A DNA stretch of 64,000 nucleotides from Solen grandis (taxonomy: Eukaryota; Mollusca; Bivalvia; Adapedonta; Solenidae): NCBI GenBank assembly GCA_021229015.1, contig CM037778.1, positions 84,150,848 through 84,214,847 of the forward strand. The letters run 5' to 3'. A model generated the notes under the pieces. The model saw nothing but the letters and a program-made list of their open reading frames with translations, did no database searches and had not been told where the DNA came from. Positions 33,236 through 44,423 of this stretch are shown piece after piece (positions within the stretch are counted from its first letter, which is position 1; each line of letters starts with the position of its first letter). Position numbers and translations under genes: made by a program.

Positions 33236-33698
33236 ATTAGGAACAGGAGGAAGAGTGTTTGGAAAAACAGGATTAATGCAAATATGGGACATAGACCTAA
33301 TTAAAAAATTAAATGAACACAAAATACAGGAAAAAATAGATGGAATCAATCAAGTCATAGCTAATGGCAAAGCAGATCCATGGGGCAAAACAAAAATTAA
33401 AAAGACATTAGATACAAAACCAGTACAAATAGTAGATACACTACCATCACAAGTTCAAGGACCAGTGTCAGGACCTAAATTTCAACCAGATGACTATGTT
33501 AAAGCCTCAGAACTAATATTAGAAGACAGAGACTATTTTGCAAGTAGAATAAAAGAATACTTAGACTTTCAAAAAGAAGAACCAATTACAGATACCCCAG
33601 TTGCACCAGTAGACCAGACCAAGATAATTCTCAAGACTTATTTGGTGATAGAGAACCAATTGATTCAATTCCAGACAGCCAGGACGGGAGAGGATTGA
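33236..33698 (+). CDS. Virus-like ORF after the inserted repeat, unknown
   Basis: The open frame continues immediately from the repeat boundary (GRVFGKTG, then LMQIWDIDL) to a stop at 33698. It has a long charged helix and Pro-rich tail. Another frame takes over near 33600 and ends about 33783 with KRPATDEGG and KIPRP, a basic/Pro pattern. This is likely the 3' part of the ORF interrupted at 31561. Function is unknown. Confidence 0.4.
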
Positions 33699-33797
33699 AC
33701 CTCCAGGGCACATACGGACCAAAAAGGCCAGCCACAGACGAAGGAGGAGGAAGCACAGCAAAGATACCGAGACCAAATGACTGAAGAAACTCGGTGA

Positions 33798-34679
33798 GTG
33801 ATCACAGCAACGATGGGTACCAGATACAAAACTAGAGAACAATTATTAACTAATTTATATTTAAATGGAAATTATAACTATGAATTAAACCTTGAAAATA
33901 CAATGCTTTATGCAGTTTCTAAAGAAGTGTTTAGATATAATAATAACATTTTAGCTAGATATAATAGAGCAATAGAAAAAGATAATAGAGTTCATACAGG
34001 CAAATATGATTTTAGTGTTGATAGATTATTAAAAACAGAACCAGGAATTAGACTTACTATTATGAATCCAACACCTACATCTATTGGACAAACTAAAGAA
34101 ATTGCTATGTTACCACCTATTGCATATCAATTCCAATATCCACATGAAGCACACCAAGGTAGAGATAAACATTCAAATAATATATTATTTTTAAAACACA
34201 TATTCACAGTATTAAAAGCAGTAGAATGGATGAATAAAAAAGAATGGGTATGTTATCAAGCATTTAAATTAGATACAGACGTAGACATTAGAAAGTTAAT
34301 GACACCAGCAAATTTCAGATATCATTATGTTATAATAACATGTAATTATATATCAAAACTAAATGATAGAGAAAAACAGGGAGGTAGACATCCAGAATAC
34401 GGGTTCACAGAGCTAAACATATTAGATAATGAAGTAAAATTTAAAATTGGGACATCAGATATAGATCACGTATGGCAATACGAGACTGAATATTATATAA
34501 CTGACGGGGTAGATGACGAAAATCAATTAAGACATGGAGTATATAAATTTATATGTACAAAACCAGGAGTTCCACTTGTCATATACTTATTGGAAACAAG
34601 TACAACTAAATCATTACCTGATGTTGAAAAATTAGAACCAACTATACCAACAGAACAATCACCAGCATTTACAATTTAG
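33798..34679 (+). CDS. Virus-like 293-residue ORF, unknown
   Basis: This is the longest intact frame in the AT-rich block; the more likely start is MGTRYKTREQ at 33813. The product is rich in Tyr, Asn and Ile with several predicted beta strands (KYDFSVDRLL, IRLTIMNPTPTS, HYVIITCNYI, YKFICTKPGVPLVIYLL), which could fit a second structural protein. No named family is recognised. Codon use matches the capsid-like ORF. It ends shortly before a small overlapping ORF in another frame. Confidence 0.5.
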   Translation: MITATMGTRYKTREQLLTNLYLNGNYNYELNLENTMLYAVSKEVFRYNNNILARYNRAIEKDNRVHTGKYDFSVDRLLKTEPGIRLTIMNPTPTSIGQTKEIAMLPPIAYQFQYPHEAHQGRDKHSNNILFLKHIFTVLKAVEWMNKKEWVCYQAFKLDTDVDIRKLMTPANFRYHYVIITCNYISKLNDREKQGGRHPEYGFTELNILDNEVKFKIGTSDIDHVWQYETEYYITDGVDDENQLRHGVYKFICTKPGVPLVIYLLETSTTKSLPDVEKLEPTIPTEQSPAFTI

Positions 34680-35239
34680 ACTTAGAACAATACTTAGGAG
34701 CAAGTCATATAAATTCACTCAGTGATGGAGACAAAGCCAATTTTGCAGTATCAGAAATAAATGACAAAGTTAATACAGTCAGAATTTCTACAAAAGAATT
34801 GGGCAAACATGCAAACAAAAGTAACCTTAAAATACCAGCATTTAAAACAAAATTAAAAAAATAAACATACAAGCAAAATACCCAACAACAAACAATAATA
34901 AAACCTAGAAAAAAATAAATAAATAACAAACATCCAAGAAGAAATATTAGCATCGTCATCAGACCCAAATCCAGTAAAAATGGCACAAGCACTACAACAA
35001 GCAAGTAACCCAGCAGAAAAATTAGAATCAATGTTTCACTCAGTTAAAGATGTTGTAAAATTTGTAGGTAAATTTGCACCATTAAACAATGCAGAAATAC
35101 TCAATTCATTCAGCAAGGTGGTGTCTTCATGGATATAATTGATAATGCATTCCCTTTGTTTGGTTTAATTGGAGATGTAATTGATTTGACAGGATTAGCT
35201 AACATAACTCCATTGCAAGATTTAAGTCAGTTTCCTTAA
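34680..35239 (+). CDS. Small terminal ORFs of virus-like block
   Basis: Three short frames follow. One ends at about 34864 (starts DLEQYLGAS; charged). A second (about 34935-35141) contains KMAQALQQASNPAEK. A third, at about 35131-35239, begins MDIIDNAFPLFG and is hydrophobic. The last stop (35237-35239) overlaps an AATAAA at 35238-35243. That is the natural end of the AT-rich transcription unit. Confidence 0.35.
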
Positions 35240-35243
35240 TAAA
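35238..35243 (+). terminator. Poly(A) signal AATAAA of AT-rich block
   Basis: AATAAA overlaps the final TAA of the AT-rich block, a compact arrangement typical of small viral genomes. Codon use changes sharply after this point. Confidence 0.5.
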
Positions 35244-35281
35244 AGTATTCAAAGTTGCAATTAGTGTTTATTATTATTTTC

Positions 35282-36399
35282 AGCCAAGATCACAGCCGAG
35301 GCAAAAGACCGAGGCAGATTTCAACAGAACTTCTGGAGAAATCTATCACTACAGAAAACCTATGTTCAGTTATAATTTATAACTTGAATGGACTTATATC
35401 CCCTCAAACAGTGGAAAATAGAATCTTCCAGCTTGAGGAGGATGGAAAGATTAAGGTGAGCCCTAAGGGGACATGTTTAGGGGAGTACGCTTCAGAGAAC
35501 AAGTACGATGATACCAACCAAGAGATTCTAAACTGGCCAACTATAAATTTTGCCACGCAGTTACCAGTCTACCAACAAATGGATGACATCACTCAACGTG
35601 TAAACAATCAACTTAAGAGATTCGCAAACAGTCTGCCATGTGCCTTCATTTGGCATGACGGGGAAGTAGATCCAGGTTGCCAGGTGAATGGCTTACACAT
35701 TCACTTAATTGTAGCCAACGAGACCAACACCAAGCTAAGCCAGACGTACCATTACAGTCAGTTAGGAAAAGAACTAAAGAAGGCTGACATCAAGGTAAAG
35801 TACCAGAAAGTGTTATACCCACTTAACCTCTGCAAGCATCTACTTCAGTCTCCAAGAATATTGATGGGCGTGAACAATCTGCAACTGGCTGGTGTCCTAA
35901 AGAGATCTCTACAATTTGGTGGTGACTATGACAAAGTTAATGAGTCCATTGAAGTAGAAGGAAGAAATGACGATGAGACACCAACAACTGTGTACAATCC
36001 GATGAGCAGGAAAATGACCAAGCAAAGATCAGGAATGGGTGACATAATCCAGAGAATGGCTGAAGGGTCCAAGTTAATTCAAGTTAAAGGAAGCTGAAAA
36101 GGTAGAAGAAAAGAACAAGACTGCTAAAAGAGTGGAAAGTTTGAAAGAGTTATTACAGAAGTACCAGACAAATGATTGTGACAGGATGTTGCAAGAGATT
36201 ATCAACCAGAACAACCAAGCAGACTTAGACACTTGGAGGTACATATCTCTAATTGCAAATTTTCAAGCAATAAGGAATGAAGCTGTGAAAGAACTCCACT
36301 ATACACAGATGAAAACAGAAAATCCCTATACAGAAAAGCTGCTCAACGAGTACTTGCCCGATGACGACACGATGACTGTGTTTGAAACAGGACGAATGT
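35282..36399 (+). pseudogene. HUH Rep-like (parvovirus NS1-type) ORF, frameshifted and cut by gap
   Basis: The open frame runs to 36097. It is preceded by a splice-acceptor-like tract (tttattattattttcag, ending about 35282), and the listed ATG at 35255 lies inside that tract. CAFIWHDGEVDPG and then GLHIHLIV (about 35695) give a His-hydrophobic-His motif in a strand context, as in the nuclease domain of parvovirus-type Rep proteins. A conserved-looking Leu/Lys/Tyr helix follows. A one-base frameshift near 36080 moves the frame to 36132, which then runs into the assembly gap at 36400. No helicase motif is visible. Codon use is balanced, unlike the AT-rich block upstream. Confidence 0.5.
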
Positions 36400-36499
36400 N
36401 NNNNNNNNNNNNNNNNNNNNNNNNNNNNNNNNNNNNNNNNNNNNNNNNNNNNNNNNNNNNNNNNNNNNNNNNNNNNNNNNNNNNNNNNNNNNNNNNNNN
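36400..36499. other. Assembly gap, 100 N
   Basis: Exactly 100 unknown bases interrupt the Rep-like frame; true size is unknown. After the gap no continuation of the Rep reading frame is seen. Confidence 0.99.
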
Positions 36500-37220
36500 A
36501 TCTCAAGCACTTTTAATGTAGAAAGAGTTACCCAGTAGATTACGAATAAACTGAGAATTCGAAGATGTCAATCAAAAGTAACTTAATTCTTTCATTTGTT
36601 AAAAATTTACTTTTAAAAAAGAAATATTCAGCATCCTCAGCCCCATTTCAACACAAACTCATTGGATCTGGTCTAAGAGTGTTGGAAAATAAATCTTAAT
36701 TTAAATGACTACAATTAGTTCTTATTCGTGAGTGGTGGATTGTTAGGTTAAAGCTGGAACTAATGGGGGTTTAAACTTAATTTTAAGATTATATTTAGTA
36801 GCAAGAGTTTGAGATGTCCTTATAGAAATATCAAATTATAGATGAAGGCAAAACCTATCTAGAGTAGATTTCTATACGTCTTTAAAATGTTCTCAAGTTT
36901 GTACTGTGACGAAGAGAGTACGGTAGTACTTCCCAATTTTCCATATAAGCGACAGTATTTGGAAATAAATCATGGAAATATTCAGGAAGCGTGATGAGTT
37001 AATTTATATATTAGTATTAGGTTCTGTATTGTCCTACGATCAGAAAAAGATACCCACCTTATTTCTTGTAAAAGATTTTTAACGATATAGATCGTGTTAA
37101 TTCTGTTACAATTCTAGCTGCTTCGTATGAAACGCTCTAAAGACTGTTTTTCTTAAGAAGTACAATTATCCCAATTTTTTCAATTTTTTATGCATCTTCT
37201 AGCAGGGGTCTTGGGTAATA
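36500..37220. other. No gene recognised
   Basis: AT-rich sequence after the gap. No helicase-like coding or repeat is visible. Confidence 0.45.
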
Positions 37221-37399
37221 TAAAGGACTAAATTCACTAAGTGGTGAAATCTTAGAACTTAATGAAATTTAGACAAATAAGCAGCAACACTAAACTGGTA
37301 TTAAAAATGGTGATTTCATTCACATAAAACACACGTCTGTCACCCATGGCAACAAGGATTGTAGTAAATGTTTTGCTTTCATCCTTCCGATTTTTTCCG

Positions 37400-38070
37400 A
37401 GCTGTAATTGTGTTGTGCTTGGTCAGATTTTAACCTAAATTGGTAAAAATGTTCACAATGTGGAAGTATGTCAAGTAAAATGAACTGGTGGGTTCATCAA
37501 GGTCAAGGGCACCAATGAAGGTCACAATTGTCAACAAGAGGGCCATGATGGCCCTGAATCGCTCACCTGCTTATAAATGAGCAACATGTGTTGGATTTTT
37601 CTATATGGACCTACTTTTTGAACGCGTATGTCCCAATTTCAAACTTGTCAAAGATGTTATAGAGACAAACATTCTGACCAAGTTTCATGAAGATTGGTCT
37701 AAAAGTATGGCCTCTAGAGTGTTAACAAGCCAAATTGTTGACGACGCACGACTGACGAACGGACAAAGAGCGATCACAAAAGCTTACCTTGAGCACGTTG
37801 TGCACAGGTGAGCTACAAATATGTAAAATTCTGATTTTCCGGGTGTTAGTATAGTCAAGAATTATCCGATTTTAACAGAAATTGGTATGTATGTTCTATG
37901 CGATATGACAGTGTGCCAGGTACATGAACCTGTGGGTAACACAATGGCAAGGTCCTCATTAAAGGTCAAGTTTATCCAAAGAAATGTGAAATGATCTTCT
38001 GGGTTGTAGCTTAATTATGCGTTTTCCGATTTTACAATTAATTGGTATACATATTCTATATGATGTCATA
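37400..38070 (+). repeat. Decayed monomers interrupted by a Helitron-like element
   Basis: Three related monomers ('gattttaac...aaattggtat...gttcta(t/c)...gatgtcatag' near 37420-37500, 37840-37960 and 38010-38080) share a layout. The Helitron-like copy at 37535-37815 splits the array. Confidence 0.45.
37535..37815 (+). mobile_element. Short Helitron-like element copy, 281 bp
   Basis: The head is CAAGAGGGCCATGATGGCCC with CGCTCACCTG. The tail is CTTGAGCACGTTGTGCACAG and GTGAGCTA. The 68-codon ORF within it is repeat-derived. Confidence 0.8.
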
Positions 38071-38592
38071 GTTTGTAATTCTGTTGATAAAGTCCTAAGT
38101 ATAAGGACGAAAGCTCGAGGTAATAGCTTTCAAAAAATATTTGTGTTGGCTATTGAAAAGTTAAAATTTAATACTTAGAAAAGTGTGTTCGGGTTATTAC
38201 ACCTACGTTTAGCTGTAGAAGTATACCCAATTTTATTGCATTAGCTGAAAATCGGTATTCCGGTTCAGTGAACTGGCAAAACCACATTCTTTATTGTGAC
38301 AAAGCAGTCACATATGCAATAAAGTTACTACCAATACAAACCAATACTATTTTCTCTATCTTTTAAGGGTGCAGTGATTTAATGGTAACGCACATAACTG
38401 AAGATCCGATGGCTGTTGCTCAATTAAGTATAGAACAAAATATTGATTTAAAGACACTCAAACAGTCGAAAGACGTCATATGATATCTAAACGAACATAT
38501 AAACACATCAATATTTATCATGTATTACAACAGAATATTTTAAACACAACAGTGATCCCCGCACAGCAAATGAATGTAAACAAGTTTATTAA

Positions 38593-40066
38593 GGCTCTGG
38601 AACTGTAATGGTGACCTTCCAAAATCTTAAAAATGATATTATTTCCTGAATCTATACTATAAAACACATTGTATGGTGAATTTTTATTTAAATTTACCGT
38701 TTATAACTAAAGTTATTGACATTTTTATGTATTTTCCCTTAATGTTCAGAAATGGTCGAAATAATACAAGGGTAAAAAATAAAAAAGTACACTTTTTTAT
38801 AAACAACTGTTTTATGTTCATATTTTAACCCATTTTCCTGTTTTACAACAACTAAATATTAATTAAAATCAATAGAATTGAGCTTTGGACAAATATTTTT
38901 CAAGATATAGAGTTTTATATACATATACTCACATGCAAATTTTCCAGTTTTTCTGTCATGTTTAAAAACTTCAACTATCTTTAAAGCTAAATATCTCAAG
39001 TATGGATTAAGTTTAAGACATGAAACAACTTTTTGCAATAATAACTCTACATAATATGAGATTCAATAGAAGTTTTACCGTTCCAAAAGAAAATAATAGC
39101 AAGTTATATAAGGTGACTATAATGAAACTCCAAGCGAAAAATGACGTCAAAATAGTCAATATTAATTAAGTAGTAAATCTTTAAATAAAAAAATCATCTA
39201 TAAATGATACAAAAATGAGTTTTAAACTTCAAAAACACAAATATATCACAGAATACATGGTTAACCTTGTTCTTTTGAACAATATATGAATGCAACGGAG
39301 CTGAACATTCAGTATATACATGTAATATCATAAGCTCTGCCTGCAGGTCCAATGGTCCAAGATGTGTCTGTAAATAACATACATGAATATCACATTTACT
39401 ACAAATGGTGTAAAGGGCCATGTGAAGGCTTTCTAAAGTCTCCATATTTTTCATCTCAGTTTAATTTGTATTTATTATTACCTCCCTTTAAAGGTACATT
39501 TGTGTCTGCTCCAGAGTTTTTTTTGTTTTTGTTTTGCATTACTCTCATTATTTTGTTACTTTGACATTTCCATTCATACCTACGTCAACTGTTTATAAAG
39601 TGTTGCTTACAGATAGCACATGTCCTTCTGTTGATAGTTTGTTAACCATTACTGATTTTAATCAGTTTTTCTGAAGGAAACCTCTGGTTATAAATATGGG
39701 GTAAGTCAGAGGGCGGGCATATAGGCTGTGTAAACAAATACCTCTGTGCGCAACAAGATGAGACATTACAGTCCTTTCCTGTACACACAGTTCCAACACA
39801 ATAATTATGTTCGACTTCAATTTTACACTTCTTGGCCTTTACAGCGCAAGCTTTGCTGAAACGACCTCGCAAGTCGCGTCGCTGAACACCAGTTTCAGCC
39901 ATTTTTATTACCCAACTACGTATCGGAAAACCCCACCAAATGATAGGAAATTACTAAAAATAGAATAAACCGGAAATCGACGATAATTAACGATTACGGA
40001 TCATTCGGCAAACACGGACATTTCCGAGTGTCGGTGTTTGCCGAAGATCATTACAGTTCCAGAGCC
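38593..40066 (-). mobile_element. TTAA-type DNA transposon A (piggyBac/Kolobok-like), 1474 bp
   Basis: The inverted ends are GGCTCTGGAACTGTAATG, near-identical over 18 bp. The element is flanked by TTAA on both sides (38589-38592 and 40067-40070). TTAA target use is shared by piggyBac and Kolobok, and the superfamily is not resolved from the ends. It carries one plausible coding exon on the minus strand (39642-39902) and is otherwise AT-rich, so it is probably non-autonomous. Confidence 0.8.
39642..39902 (-). CDS. Candidate N-terminal exon in transposon A
   Basis: An 86-residue ORF with a well-placed ATG (aaaaATGGCTG) starts MAETGVQRRDLRGRFSK. It is basic, then Cys-rich (EHNYCVGTVCTGKDCNVSSCC), possibly zinc-binding. 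The LRGRFSK motif recurs as LRGKFAK in the neighbouring element B. It may be the first exon of a transposase-associated protein. No catalytic domain is present. Confidence 0.35.
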   Translation of the reverse strand: MAETGVQRRDLRGRFSKACAVKAKKCKIEVEHNYCVGTVCTGKDCNVSSCCAQRYLFTQPICPPSDLPHIYNQRFPSEKLIKISNG

Positions 40067-40070
40067 TTAA

Positions 40071-41448
40071 AGACGATTTCGGGATTTAGTTATGCGCAAC
40101 CAAAATGCGCACAAGGGAGATAATCGACTCTCCTAATAGGAGGTGGTTGCACAGAAAATCAAAACACAAATCAGTAAATTCAAACTGCAAAATATCACAT
40201 TTTTTTCGTCTTCGCGGCAAGTTTGCAAAGAAATCGGCCGTTGAAAGAACGAAGAGAGTTAATGTTGGATGTCAGTCGTCAAGTTTAAACTCCAGTGGCA
40301 AGCGTGTTCAGTCCGTAGATAAAAAGGAAACTAAAAACGCTTATTACCCCACCCACCGGCAGCACGAAATACCCAAATCTACCCAAATCTTACCCAAATC
40401 TTCCCAAATCTTACCCATAAATCATGGGATATAAGGTTATAATTGTTTGTATTTACAAATAATACTGAAAGTTTATCAAAACTATGTGTACACAATATAT
40501 TTTTGATCTTCCGAGCGATCTATATTCCGGGTCCAGTAATTGTGTAAAATGCGATCGGTTACTGTACTGCAGTATAAAATCCTTTATACCTTACCTGTGA
40601 ACGTAATGTTTGTAAATTGTATGGTTTTTTTTATTTATGAGACAGATATTAACTATAATGTGTCAAAATTTGCAAAAATTGACATTTTTCCAAATGTAAC
40701 GGGGTGAGCTTTAAAAACAAGGTCAAGGACACAGAGAGCATCTCATTTTGTGATCCTTTGGTATTTATAGATCTAGTACATCTTTTTAAAAATGATTTTC
40801 ACTATTATTGATAAAATACTGTAAATAAGAAAACAATACCAGTTACATTATGATGGTTACTGATAATGACAACTTTTTTGAATATTTTATCAAATGTTGT
40901 GGTTCACGTAATGTAATTTTGTGAAGAAACTAACTCGGTGACCCATTGTTTTTTACATATTTATGTCTTCAGTAGATATTATTCTATGATGTATATAAAT
41001 TTGGGAAATTTCTATGGAACATTTTTTTTTGTAATTGAAGATTTAGTGTGAAAAGTTTTTGTATTTTGATGAAATTGTGGGACTATTTTTCACACTAGCC
41101 CGCCACTATAAAATGTAGTTTTGATTCTAGATACTATCAGACACTGTATAAGCATTTATATCAATGAAATAAATATCATGTTAAATTTTATAGGTGAAAA
41201 AAAAACTGCACTCAGTTATGTTTTGTCTTTTTATCCAACATTTAGTACATATCAGTATGTACTGTATTTGATGCTGAATCAGTTCCAGATATGACATCTA
41301 CACCTATCTATGAAATTGAGCTATATCTCAAAAACGAGTTCGGTGACCCCTCTTTTTCTTTGCATTTTTGAATTTCTCAAACCTATTTCTACAAAATATT
41401 AAAAAATGAAAAAAGTCTATGGGAGGGAAGAAAATCTAGAAATCGTCT
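40071..41448 (+). mobile_element. TTAA-type DNA transposon B, 1378 bp
   Basis: The left end is AGACGATTTC and the right end is GAAATCGTCT, a perfect 10-bp inverted repeat. The flanking TTAA at 40067-40070 is shared with element A, and another TTAA is at 41449-41452. A AG start with TTAA duplication suits Kolobok. It contains a basic ORF near its left end (40105-40434). Confidence 0.7.
40105..40434 (+). CDS. Basic ORF in transposon B, unknown
   Basis: A 109-residue, strongly basic ORF contains FRLRGKFAKKSAVERTKR. The first ATG is 34 bp inside the element's left end. The tail has short Pro-Lys-Ser repeats (KSTQILPKSSQILP). It shares the LRG(R/K)F(S/A)K motif with element A. Function is unknown. 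Confidence 0.35.
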   Translation: MRTREIIDSPNRRWLHRKSKHKSVNSNCKISHFFRLRGKFAKKSAVERTKRVNVGCQSSSLNSSGKRVQSVDKKETKNAYYPTHRQHEIPKSTQILPKSSQILPINHGI

Positions 41449-42665
41449 TTAAGTTATATTGTTATATACACCAATTTCTTTAATAAAAGCTATTAAAGTA
41501 TCAGTAGAAACGGTATTGAAAAGCTCTTACCATAGTTGTTGCATTAAAATAATTTGTTCTAATAAGACTTAAATCAACACAGTCAATTAAAGTAAAATAT
41601 CTTTTATATTATAAGGTTCCTGACAAGGAATACAGAAAGGTTGAACCTCACAATTTAAAAGAAAAGAATCTACACTATTCAGAGAAGAACAGTGTGTAAT
41701 ATTCAGGGTGCATATACATTTTTCAACCTTCTACTATTGTCATACTAAGTAAGGAGAGTTTACATTATTATTATTTTTTTGTCTACGATTTTGGTCAGGT
41801 AGATCTACATATAGTGCCGTTTATCATTCCAGGCGCAAAGCAGAAGTTTTGTGTTTGTTTTAATAGTTTTCTAAGAGTTTCAAACTATATTCTTTTTGAA
41901 ATAATCAGAGGAATGAGGTGTTAATTTGTTTCTTGTGTTCCTATTCCTCTGATTGATGTTACCCATAGTTTAAGAAAGGGTGTATTGTCATTTTAATAAA
42001 TGCAACACGATGTAACCGCCATGTAAACTACGAAAATCAACACATCTATACATATATTTCACACACAATGAAGCCTTTCCGACCGTTTTGTCATCAATCA
42101 CCATGTTTCAATGATCTTACATACGTTATATCTATCGAAGTGTTAAGAAAAACCTTTAAAAAAACCTTCAAAATACAATCACAATGTTTTCAAAATAGAA
42201 AAAAAATGGGCGAAAATAAAATTGTTAAAATACATTTGTATCATCTTTGCTATAAACCGGTCAAGTTATGAAGCACTGAGCCATTACACGTCTCTGTTGA
42301 TATTTTGTTAAAATCTATTTTGGCCGCATGCATCGATAGACAAGATATTTTCAGAGAAGAAAGGTTAATTATTTAGATATACATATGGTAAGTGTATTGT
42401 CTGTCGAAGCATGCGGCCACACTGAATTTATCGTATCAAATGCTAACATCAGCCAGTATTCGTACAAAATTTGTGTAAATTTCGGTTCAACGGATTTCAG
42501 CAAATATTTCGTTCAGGCTGACAAATAATAAATACTGATTATTTCCGTTTTCGATGATTTAAGGTTAGTTGTTTATGTAAAAGATTGAAGAAGATTTATG
42601 AAATTCATTTTAATTTTATCGAAAATAATAGACAATTTTCACCACTTAGTGAACTTAATCCTTTG

Positions 42666-43430
42666 ATTTAAAGTATTACGTTTTAATTTAACTTAAATAG
42701 TTTCCTCTTTCCGTTTCCTATTTCCTAAAATTTTAGATGCTGACTTTGAGATATCGACTATGTGTTGATGCCATGTTCCATCATGAGTTAGATTTAAACC
42801 TTCCATCAGGAGTTAAATTTAAACTAATGACCTTAACCCAAAGATAAGAAAATCGGCGAAATACCGTATATTCTCGTGCTAGAACAAGAGTGGGGCAGGT
42901 GTATTCCGCGGAAAATCCAGTTCTGTGTTACTAAGCGATAGCAAGACACTGGTTAATACAACGATTCATTACTTTTGTCAGGTTGTATAACATTTAACTT
43001 AATTATTATGTTTTTGTCCTATCCTTTGGTCCCTTTAACATTTATTTTATGCCACCGCACCGATAGATCGGTGCAAAATGTTTTGGTCTGTCTGGCGTCT
43101 GTCTGTCACAAAACATAACATTGATCATATCACGGAAGTCCTTCCACCTACAGCCATCAAGCTTTACAGGTGCATGCACCTAGATAAGCTCAATCAGCCA
43201 GGTACCCTGACCTTCATCAAATGACCTTGTCCCTTAAGTTTAAGGCCCTTGCGGAGCCTTCGAACGTAGCGCTTGTTCAAAATATAAAGATAATCATTGT
43301 GATAGAAAAAATACCGTTACTAACATAGGTAAAATCGTTGCTGAAATAAAATAATAGTTAAAGTTATAAAGTACTTAATGATTGCATTTGTAAACAGCTA
43401 ATAATTACAACGTCGAAAACATTGCAAAAA
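42666..43430. other. No gene; one decayed repeat head
   Basis: AT-rich sequence. At 43048-43110 'tatgccaccgcaccgatagatcggtgcaaaatg...gtctgtctg' resembles the head of the 115-510 repeat family or a related one. Confidence 0.4.
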
Positions 43431-43437
43431 AGAAAAC

Positions 43438-43783
43438 AAGAGAATCGGTAGAACCGATAGATGCACCCTGAATAAATGCTTAATAACAAAGGGCAATAAC
43501 TCCAAAATTATGTAAAACAGAGTTGTGGTTCTTGTACACTGCACTTTTTTTATCTACCTTAGAAGTTTCATGTTGATACCTCTTTTTTTTCCTAAAAAAA
43601 AAGGGAATAACTTCAAAATTATGCAAAACAGAATCGCGGTTCTTGTACACTGCACTCCCCCTTACTGAGACCTATCTACCTAAGAGGTTTCATGTTGACA
43701 CCTCTTATAGTTTTTGTGTCATGCTCCGGACGGACGGACAGACAAAGCGGCAACTATATGCTCTCTCTTCGAGAAGCATAAAA
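43438..43783 (+). mobile_element. Short copy of the 31561-33235 repeat family
   Basis: The head is agaatcggtagaaccgatagatgcacc (palindromic). Two decayed internal monomers lie at 43485-43690 and 43590-43700. The tail has cggacggacggacagacaaagcggcaactatatgc and gagaagcataaa. Confidence 0.65.
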
Positions 43784-44127
43784 ATGATTTAAACTAGAGT
43801 TGGCAATTGTATAGGTCATCAAAATCCAGTCAAATTGTCAAATTTAAAAACTTAAATGGACATCCTGTTAAAAAAAAAAATTAAAAAAAAATAAATAAAA
43901 AACTAGACACACCAACACTGTAAAACCAGGGGAAAAGGGAGAGATTCATTCGAACGTAGTGTTCGTTACAAAAAAATAATCCACAATAATGCCAAATTTC
44001 GTATTAGATTATACATGTACTAGCATTGCAGGCATTGTCCCGTCTATGCGATAATGACTTAGAAATCTTTTGTTTCTTTTAGAAAATAATCCCATAAAAT
44101 TAAATATATGCTAGTGTGTTTGTTATG

Positions 44128-44352
44128 TCTTACGTCCCACCGACGAGACTATGTCTGCTTGAGACAGATGCAGTGTTGTCACACCGCAGCATCACGCCGT
44201 AGACACCTAGTCACATTATTCTGACACCGGGTAAACCATTCCTGGAAATATCTTTATAGGATGAACGTCAAGCATTTTTTTACGACTTTGGTATTTTGCG
44301 GGCGGGAATCGAACCCACGACTTGTCGATGCCAGGGCGGACGCTCTAACCAC
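44128..44352 (-). mobile_element. tRNA-derived SINE
   Basis: On the minus strand a tRNA-like head (agtggttagagcgtccgccc, then B-box GGGTTCGATTCCCGC) starts near 44352. It is followed by a non-tRNA body with tagtctcgtcggtgggacgt at its far end (about 44128-44150). Confidence 0.65.
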
Positions 44353-44423
44353 TTAAATACTAGTAAATAAATAAAGTAGGGAGTTACTCCCTACAAAATT
44401 TATTGCCTTTATGAAAAGGAAAA

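Larger units (their letters stand above)
37222..42665. mobile_element. Outer 5.4-kb inverted-repeat-bounded region
   Basis: About 27 bp at 37222-37249 (core TTCACTAAGTGGTGAAA) recur inverted at about 42637-42665 with two mismatches. Such long matched ends 5.4 kb apart suggest a DNA transposon whose interior has since received a Helitron-like copy (37535-37815) and two TTAA-type elements. No transposase for the outer element is recognised and no target duplication is clear. Confidence 0.5.

Noticed and set aside
34705..35031. Hydrophobic 108-codon minus-strand ORF
   Set aside because: It is antisense to AT-rich coding ORFs; hydrophobicity follows from A-rich sense codons.
36132..36521. Protein of 129 residues spanning the N gap
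   Set aside because: The middle is unknown sequence and the part after the gap shows no continuity with the Rep-like frame.
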